Part shown: positions 63,560-64,000 of the stretch, in pieces
Layout of the letters: each line of letters starts with the position of its first letter
How positions within the stretch are numbered: position 1 is the first letter of the stretch
Assembly: GCA_013140715.1 (NCBI GenBank)
Contig: JABFSG010000048.1
Coordinates: forward strand, 1-64,000
Direction: 5' to 3'
From: Nitrospiraceae bacterium
GTDB taxonomy: Bacteria; Nitrospirota; Nitrospiria; Nitrospirales; Nitrospiraceae
DNA: 64,000 nt
Made by a program: the position numbers and the translations under genes
The notes under the pieces: model-generated
Databases searched by the model: none
What the model was told of the DNA's origin: nothing
What the model saw: the letters and a program-made list of their open reading frames with translations, nothing else

Positions 63560-64000
63560 ATGCAGATCATCGACTCTGGCGTCCATTCGTCTTTCTACAT
63601 GACGGACCAAGTGCGAAAGCTCGACAATGCGACGGACAAGGTGATGCTCAGCCTCTCGAACTTTGCAGCAGAGATGGAACGCGAGAAGGTCAGCCAGCGG
63701 ACCTATGATGCTATGTTCCGCAAAGCGAAGGCCCTGCATGTCACTGGCAACAAGGTGTTTGGTGACGATAATGTCCCTGTGTATAGCAGCGAGACAAACT
63801 CCGACGGCACACGCGCCGTCAGCACGTGGTCAGGAAGATCAGCTCCGAACAATCAAAAGTTGTTGTGAGAATATTCGAGCTATATGCATCAGGGTTTGCC
63901 TTGGCTCGAATTGCCAAAGCCTTGAACGATGATCGGATTGCCACCTCCACATGGTGGCAATCTCGGATGGTGTCCGACTGCCCTTCGAGATATTCTTCAA
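63560..64000 (+). pseudogene. Serine recombinase/resolvase remnant, 5'-truncated and frameshifted
   Basis: Frame 1 (63560-about 63770) reads VHSSFYMTDQVRKLDNATDKVMLSLSNFAAEMEREK...TYDAMFRKAKALHVTGNKVFG, the central part of large serine recombinases. The continuation (RIFELYASGFALARIAKALNDDRIA) lies in another frame near 63850-63930. A third frame gives NLGWCPTALRDIL at the edge. The N-terminal catalytic Ser region is absent. At least two frameshifts, so inactive; it runs past the window end. Confidence 0.85.

Overview
The window looks like chromosome of a comammox-type Nitrospira (Nitrospirota). The main reason is an octaheme hydroxylamine oxidoreductase operon (haoA-haoB-cytochrome c554-NapC/cM552 type, 7043-11239) placed directly after a system I cytochrome c maturation (ccm) operon. 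The other gene content fits an autotrophic Nitrospira: pyruvate phosphate dikinase, a DabA/DabB inorganic-carbon uptake module, a squalene synthase-type enzyme and many small redox proteins. No amoCAB is visible here, and the lineage call rests on remembered gene content, not on a database search.

Layout. 1-6053: ccmC-D-E-F-G-H-I, tightly overlapping, with the CcmI C-terminal domain present twice. 6184-6742: a secreted stand-alone copy of that CcmI domain, whose promoter region and signal peptide resemble those of haoA. 7043-11239: hao operon, closed by a 14-bp-stem hairpin. 11616-14970: a membrane protein of unknown function, an FnIII lipoprotein, and a TSUP transporter with a Cys-rich Rrf2 regulator. 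15250-28023: glyQ-glyS, a small membrane protein, ppdK, then a tightly packed run ribD - esterase - secreted unknown - MFS - 37-aa microprotein - ribE, a dispersed repeat, and an RsuA/RluB-type pseudouridine synthase. 28047-34645: mixed single genes (XRE regulator, hemerythrin, DUF2490 protein, MBL-fold protein, aldo/keto reductase, thioredoxin-like protein, lipid-anchored cytochrome c, queC). 34792-38799: DksA/TraR-type protein, apt, RpoD/RpoS-type sigma factor, acylphosphatase, tRNA-Pro(CGG), alanine dehydrogenase. 39090-43660: zinc-ribbon protein, repeats, a three-gene ferredoxin cluster, an HNH-like protein beside a large inverted repeat, squalene synthase-type enzyme and a cupredoxin. 43895-49513: htpX, glutathione peroxidase, MFS, lipoproteins, YqeY. 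49585-54430: a signalling cluster (REC-Cys4 protein, REC-GGDEF, hybrid histidine kinase, HPt). 54686-54781: a 31-aa membrane microprotein. 55537-63074: P-II-like gene, dabA, a second antiporter-like subunit, dabB, then, divergently, an MpsC-like (DUF2294) gene. 63410-64000: an inverted-repeat element and a broken serine recombinase.

How the parts fit. The ccm genes make the haem-loading machinery that the hao-cyc products need: 8 + 4 + 4 CxxCH motifs are encoded within 4 kb. The duplicated and the free-standing CcmI domains next to haoA suggest a chaperone function specialised for these multihaem proteins. The dab cluster probably supplies inorganic carbon for CO2 fixation. Its P-II-like gene, a terminator hairpin in its leader and the neighbouring MpsC-like gene suggest layered control.
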